From a virus: a stretch of DNA of 64,000 nucleotides. The number at the start of each line of letters is the position of its first letter. Position 1 is the stretch's first letter. A program made the translations under genes and the position numbers. A model generated the notes under the pieces. That model did not search any database and was not told where the DNA came from. It saw only the letters and a list, made by a program, of their open reading frames with translations. Positions 59,925 to 64,000 of this stretch are shown here, in pieces. Location of the stretch: the IMG/VR virus record IMGVR_UViG_3300034024_000020, positions 1-64,000 of that record. One strand, written 5' to 3'.

Positions 59925-60702
59925 AGACTTAGTTACTTTATGCTTTAATCCAGATCATGATGATACTACTGCTGGTAGTTTCAGAATTGATAAAATCACA
60001 GGAGCAATGAACTGCTTCGCATGTGGATTTAAAGGCAGTGTATTTGCACACTTTGGCACGAAGGGCAACCCCCTTATGATAGCCAGGGAAAAGCTAAAAA
60101 GAAAGATTTCGGAGAAATTAGCAGAAAATGTCGGACTTGAAATCCCTAGAAACGCTGTTCCTTTCGCCAGAGAGTGGCGAGGAATATCGGCAGATACTTA
60201 TAGAAAGTTCGAAGCTTTTGAGCATAATGACTCGGACTTTATTGGCCGCGTCGTATTTCCCATCCGTTCGTTCTCCGGAAGAATTGCGGGGTTTAACGCA
60301 AGACATCTCACGCTTAATCAGCACCCTAAGTATCTTATATCCCCACCTAATGCGAAACTTCCGCTATTTCCAAAAGTAAAACCTGTAGAAGGTTCTATCG
60401 TGCTCGTAGAGGGCATGTTCGATATGCTCAACTTGCACGACAAAGGGCTAGACAACGCCGTATGTGCATTTGGAACTAGAAAAGTTACGAAAGACAAACT
60501 AAACCTATTAAAGGTACAAGGCGTTAGCAAGTTAGACATTGCGTTTGACCCTGACGAAGCTGGTACCGAAGCAGCCGCCGAAGTAAAAGAACTAGCAGAA
60601 CGTATGGAAATGTATGCTAGAGTTGTTACTTTAAAAGACCAAGATCCAGGTGACCTGACAGCCTCACAAGTGCTCAGATTAAAGGAGAAGTTATATGGCT
60701 AA
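59869..60702 (+). CDS. DnaG-type primase (277 aa)
   Basis: N-terminal CHC2-like zinc finger (CFNPDHDDTTAGSFRID ... MNCFACGFKG near 25-54), then the Toprim core with IVLVEGMFDMLNL near 177-189 (catalytic Glu) and IAFDPDEAG near 223-231 (DxDxxG type). It makes RNA primers. Short and without a helicase-binding domain, so the contact with DnaB must differ. Confidence 0.88.
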   Translation: MQVEDLLSRHKISYTLSGKDLVTLCFNPDHDDTTAGSFRIDKITGAMNCFACGFKGSVFAHFGTKGNPLMIAREKLKRKISEKLAENVGLEIPRNAVPFAREWRGISADTYRKFEAFEHNDSDFIGRVVFPIRSFSGRIAGFNARHLTLNQHPKYLISPPNAKLPLFPKVKPVEGSIVLVEGMFDMLNLHDKGLDNAVCAFGTRKVTKDKLNLLKVQGVSKLDIAFDPDEAGTEAAAEVKELAERMEMYARVVTLKDQDPGDLTASQVLRLKEKLYG

Positions 60703-63052
60703 AGTAGCCTTAGTAGAGACCAAGCCGTCTCGTACTAACTTCAATGACGCGTTTGAAAGCGCATTTGAATTCGATAGATATCAATTATGCTCTAATCCGG
60801 CTATTAAGAAGCCGCTTAAAAAAGATGTTGATATTGACATCAATGTAGATGACTATGACTGGATCATCCTAGTAGGTGCTGATTCTTTCAAATATTTCAC
60901 GGGAAAGACATCTATATCTGATTTCTCTGGCAAGCCTGTCAACGAGAAATATATACCTATTATCAATCCTGCCATGCTAACTTTCAAGCCAGAAGCTGAG
61001 AGATTATGGCAGGAATCCAAGACTTCCCTAATTAGATACATAACCGGTAATGCAAAGGTAGTAAGTTATAACAGTGACAAAATCTACGGTATCACTGAGG
61101 AGCAGCAAGCCCTTGAATATATTCAAGCTGCGATACTCGCGCCCTCAAAATATGTCGCCCTCGACTCCGAAGCTTCCGCTCTATATGCGCGCGACGGTCA
61201 CGTTCTTGGGATTAGTCTTTGCTATGAGCGGGATCATGGCGTATACATTAGCGCCGACTGCATCACGCCAGAAGTAGAAGAGAAACTACAAGAGCTATTT
61301 AACAAGAAGATTGTAATCTTCCACAATGCTAAATTCGATATCGGATTCTTCTGGTATCATTTTGGGTGGCAGTTCCCTAGATTTGAAGATACTATGCTTC
61401 TGCATTATTGCATCGAAGAGAATCCAGGCAACCACGGATTGAAGCAGCTTGCTCTAAAGTACACAGTCTACGGGGACTACGAAGCTGGTTTAGAAGAGTT
61501 CAAGGCAGAATATTGCAAGAAGAATGGGGTTAAAAAGGATGACTTTACGTACGATCTTATTCCTTTTGATATCATGTTCCCTTATGCAGCAATCGACTCT
61601 ATTGTCACGTTCCTGCTCTTCTTAAAGCTGAAAGCAGCTGTTACGAAGAATCCAAAACTACATTGGGTATATGAGAATATTCTAATTCCAGGTAGTGATC
61701 TTCTTACTGAAATTCAAGATAACGGAGTACCATTTGATCGTAATCGCCTAGAAAAGGCGTCGATTATGATGCAGACCGATATTGATAATGCTGTAGCTCA
61801 GTTGTATGAGCACCCAGTAATTCGTGAATTTGAAGAAGCTCAAGGAAAGACTTTCAACCCGGGTAGCACGCAACAGCTGCGTAAGTTGCTATTTGATTTC
61901 GTTGGATTAACTCCAACAGGTAAAAAGACAGGCACAGGAGCAGCGTCAACGGACGCGGAAGTGCTAGAGGAATTGAGTGAATATAGTGAAATTCCTAAAC
62001 TCATCCTTAATATCCGAAAAAAGTCAAAAATTAAGAATACGTACCTTGACAAAATCATACCTCAGCTTGACGCTGACGGTCGTCTCCGTACTGGTTTTAA
62101 TCTTCATAGCACTACTAGCGGAAGGCTTTCATCCTCTGGCAAGCTCAACATGCAGCAGTTGCCAAGAGACAATCCTGCCGTAAAGGGTTGTATTAAAGCT
62201 CGTCCAGGATACAAGATTGTATCTATGGATTTGACCACCGCGGAGGTTTATGTAGCCGCGGTTCTCTCAGGCGATAAAAAGCTGCAAGAGGTTTTCAAGT
62301 CGGGACAGGATTTCCACTCTACTATTGCTAAAATGGTCTTTAAGCTAGATTGTAGGGTAGAGGATGTTAAGAAACTTTATCCTCATCTAAGACAAGGGGC
62401 TAAATCTACTACCTTCGGTATTCTTTATCAGGCTGGAGCTATTACAGTAGCTAATCAGATTAGGAAAGAATCTGGTGTTTATTGTAGTGTGTCTCAAGCA
62501 CAGAGATATATCGACGATTACTTCAAGGAATTCAAGCAGCTTCACAAGTGGATCGAAGCACAAAAGGACTTTATTGCAACCAACGGTTTCATTTATAGTC
62601 ATTTTGGTAGAAAGCGCAGACTTCCAAATGTTAAATCATCTGATAAGGGTATTAAGGCTCACACCATTCGATCTGGTGTTAACTTCCTAGTTCAGTCTCC
62701 TGCATCGGACATTAACTTGTTCGCAGCTATTGAAATGAGACACTTCATCAACAAGAATAAGATGAAAAGTCTCATATTCGCACTGGTTCACGACTCTATT
62801 CTAGCAGAGGTTCCGGAAGATGAAATTGATTTCTATACCGAAACTCTCCGAGGTTTCGTGCAGGCAGACCGCGGACTTTCAATCCCAGGTTATCCGATTG
62901 GATGTGACTTCGAAGTGGGAGATGACTACAGCTTTAATGCCAAACATGATGATTATCCAAATGAAACCAAATATCAGGTCTACGAACGAGGATGGGATTC
63001 TAAGCTGCCACAGCTAATGGATAGTTTAGTAAAGCTATGCAAGACGAATTAA
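60695..63052 (+). CDS. Family A DNA polymerase (785 aa)
   Basis: Residues about 155-330 form a 3'-5' exonuclease-like domain: DSEASALY (Exo I), HNAKFDIGFF (Exo II, NxxFD), YAAIDSIVTFLLF (Exo III, YxxxD). Polymerase motifs follow: A, SMDLTTAEVYVAA near 509-521; B, RQGAKSTTFGILYQAG near 566-581; C, FALVHDSILAEV near 692-703. Both catalytic Asp residues (motif A and C) are present; motif C has Ser after Asp where HDE is usual. No 5'-nuclease domain. It is the probable replicative polymerase. Overlaps the primase by 8 bases. Confidence 0.93.
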   Translation: MAKVALVETKPSRTNFNDAFESAFEFDRYQLCSNPAIKKPLKKDVDIDINVDDYDWIILVGADSFKYFTGKTSISDFSGKPVNEKYIPIINPAMLTFKPEAERLWQESKTSLIRYITGNAKVVSYNSDKIYGITEEQQALEYIQAAILAPSKYVALDSEASALYARDGHVLGISLCYERDHGVYISADCITPEVEEKLQELFNKKIVIFHNAKFDIGFFWYHFGWQFPRFEDTMLLHYCIEENPGNHGLKQLALKYTVYGDYEAGLEEFKAEYCKKNGVKKDDFTYDLIPFDIMFPYAAIDSIVTFLLFLKLKAAVTKNPKLHWVYENILIPGSDLLTEIQDNGVPFDRNRLEKASIMMQTDIDNAVAQLYEHPVIREFEEAQGKTFNPGSTQQLRKLLFDFVGLTPTGKKTGTGAASTDAEVLEELSEYSEIPKLILNIRKKSKIKNTYLDKIIPQLDADGRLRTGFNLHSTTSGRLSSSGKLNMQQLPRDNPAVKGCIKARPGYKIVSMDLTTAEVYVAAVLSGDKKLQEVFKSGQDFHSTIAKMVFKLDCRVEDVKKLYPHLRQGAKSTTFGILYQAGAITVANQIRKESGVYCSVSQAQRYIDDYFKEFKQLHKWIEAQKDFIATNGFIYSHFGRKRRLPNVKSSDKGIKAHTIRSGVNFLVQSPASDINLFAAIEMRHFINKNKMKSLIFALVHDSILAEVPEDEIDFYTETLRGFVQADRGLSIPGYPIGCDFEVGDDYSFNAKHDDYPNETKYQVYERGWDSKLPQLMDSLVKLCKTN

Positions 63053-63564
63053 GATGGCGGGAATATCGTAAAGAGTTCCCAATCAACACTGTTAAATCAT
63101 GGGGTCAGTCTCTTATGGAGGCTGCCCCATGGACATACACAGGGTGGTCAGGGGCAGCCAAAGAACCTCTTAGACATTGGACAGCATTTCTAGGACATCA
63201 CGAGCCTCTCGTAAATGAGATATGGACTGCCATTAATGAAACACTTAAGCATGATGGATTTTCTCTTTCACCATCTCGCATTATTGCTAATCTCTTTGCT
63301 CATGGGGATAGTTCTTGGCTTCATACTGATTCGCTACTTGGGTCTGATTGGACCGTTATTATATACTTGAACGATTTTTGGGATTTGAATTGGGGTGGCG
63401 AAACTGTTATTGTAGAGGATAACGAAATTGCACATTGTTGTGCTCCTACACCTGGTAAAGTATTTCTTTTCAAAAGTAATCTTCTGCATGGTCCTAGACC
63501 TGTATCCAGAGAGGCGCCTTATTCTAGATTGGGCTTGACATTTCAATGTGCTAGTAACTCGTAA
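63037..63564 (+). CDS. 2-oxoglutarate/Fe(II) oxygenase (175 aa)
   Basis: WLHTDSL (HxD near 94-96), then LLHGPRPVS (distal His near 149) and a later Arg (SRLGLTFQ) give the Fe and 2OG sites of prolyl-4-hydroxylase-like enzymes; WGGETVIVED is the usual GGET segment. Common in cyanophages and other large phages; substrate may be protein or nucleic acid. Confidence 0.85.
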   Translation: MQDELRWREYRKEFPINTVKSWGQSLMEAAPWTYTGWSGAAKEPLRHWTAFLGHHEPLVNEIWTAINETLKHDGFSLSPSRIIANLFAHGDSSWLHTDSLLGSDWTVIIYLNDFWDLNWGGETVIVEDNEIAHCCAPTPGKVFLFKSNLLHGPRPVSREAPYSRLGLTFQCASNS

Positions 63565-64000
63565 AGACCTTCATAAGATCAATTTTCCTATCTATGTACT
63601 ACCCTCTGATGATTGGTACATAACCGATGGAGTTTTGTTCGTCAACGAGAAGGTCCTAGATGAGAAGAACATGCCTGGAAAAACTCTAGGTGTAAGAAGA
63701 ATGCAATGTGGTCGCAAAGATTTGCTTCCACTTAATAAAGCTATTTTAAGCATTCCTGATATGATTCAGTGTAAGACGAAAGTCTTTGTGGATTATAAAG
63801 GAAAGCCTTTCATCTACGAAAAAACCTATCGTAGTAAATTAAAGTGCTATAGGATTAAAAAAGTAGAAGGAAAGGATTCTGCTTCTTTATTGTGGGTACA
63901 TGGGATATCTCATCCCTTTACATTAAAGAGGCCACCCTTTGGTGACCCAGAATATGTGCGGATTCTCCATTATGAGGGCGAGCCCTGGCTCATCTATGAC
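63548..64000 (+). CDS. Unknown protein, cut by the window end
   Basis: GTG overlaps the oxygenase stop: MLVTRKDLHKINFPIYVLPS, open for 151 codons to the end. Basic and strand-rich (KTKVFVDYKGKPFIYEKTY). No family recognised from the part seen. Confidence 0.65.
   Translation, partial: MLVTRKDLHKINFPIYVLPSDDWYITDGVLFVNEKVLDEKNMPGKTLGVRRMQCGRKDLLPLNKAILSIPDMIQCKTKVFVDYKGKPFIYEKTYRSKLKCYRIKKVEGKDSASLLWVHGISHPFTLKRPPFGDPEYVRILHYEGEPWLIYD

Overview
The window is a gene-dense stretch of a large tailed-phage genome. The evidence is several dozen overlapping small genes read almost entirely on the plus strand, a phage replisome (family A polymerase, DnaB-type helicase, primase, NAD-dependent ligase), lysis genes (SleB-type hydrolase, nested Rz/Rz1 spanins), a huge tRNA array and a repeated strong promoter. 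No virion structural gene or RNA polymerase is seen, so this is an early/middle-gene part of a larger genome. The circularly permuted tmRNA, whose tag starts ANDN and ends LAA, and the GcrA-like helix-turn-helix family suggest an alphaproteobacterial host. That is inference.

Layout. 1-2.35 kb: a GC-rich module (DnaQ-like exonuclease, HTH protein) whose two ends carry an inverted 12-bp repeat. 1.4-2.9 kb: an intergenic region with a 28-bp palindrome, iteron-like and 25-bp direct repeats and divergent promoters. 2.9-15.9 kb: operons of small unknown genes, with peptidyl-tRNA hydrolase 2, a Fic protein, a frameshifted HD protein, one antisense RNA and one structured RNA. 15.95-17.5 kb: a 1.5-kb non-coding transcript with an embedded amber-suppressor-like tRNA and a perfect terminator. 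17.6-23.1 kb: more small genes, a PPP phosphatase and a degenerate Toprim protein. 23.1-24.6 kb: the only minus-strand operon (HTH, two unknowns, MazG-like, ribosomal protein bS21, SleB hydrolase). 24.7-35.6 kb: permuted tmRNA, Hsp20, spanins, NAD+ salvage pair (NMNAT-Nudix and NAMPT), ThyX, SpeD-like protein. 35.6-49.2 kb: about 41 tRNA genes covering all 20 amino acids, interleaved with very small proteins, envelope proteins, an IF3-C-like protein and a 0.9-kb ncRNA. 49.3-54.6 kb: phosphoesterase, nucleotidyltransferase-like, RlmN-like radical SAM, MazG-like and PC4-like genes. 54.6-64 kb: ligase split into two genes, a three-repeat HTH protein, helicase, primase, polymerase, a 2OG-Fe(II) oxygenase and one gene cut by the window end.

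About 30 copies of one promoter (extended -35 AGTTCTTGAC, 17-bp spacer, TATAATGGG) drive nearly every operon. Many genes point to translation: tRNAs, tmRNA, bS21, Pth2, IF3-C-like, RlmN-like. The NAD+ pair could refill NAD+ depleted by host defence and also feed the NAD-dependent ligase. Function calls rest on motifs read by eye; no database search was possible.
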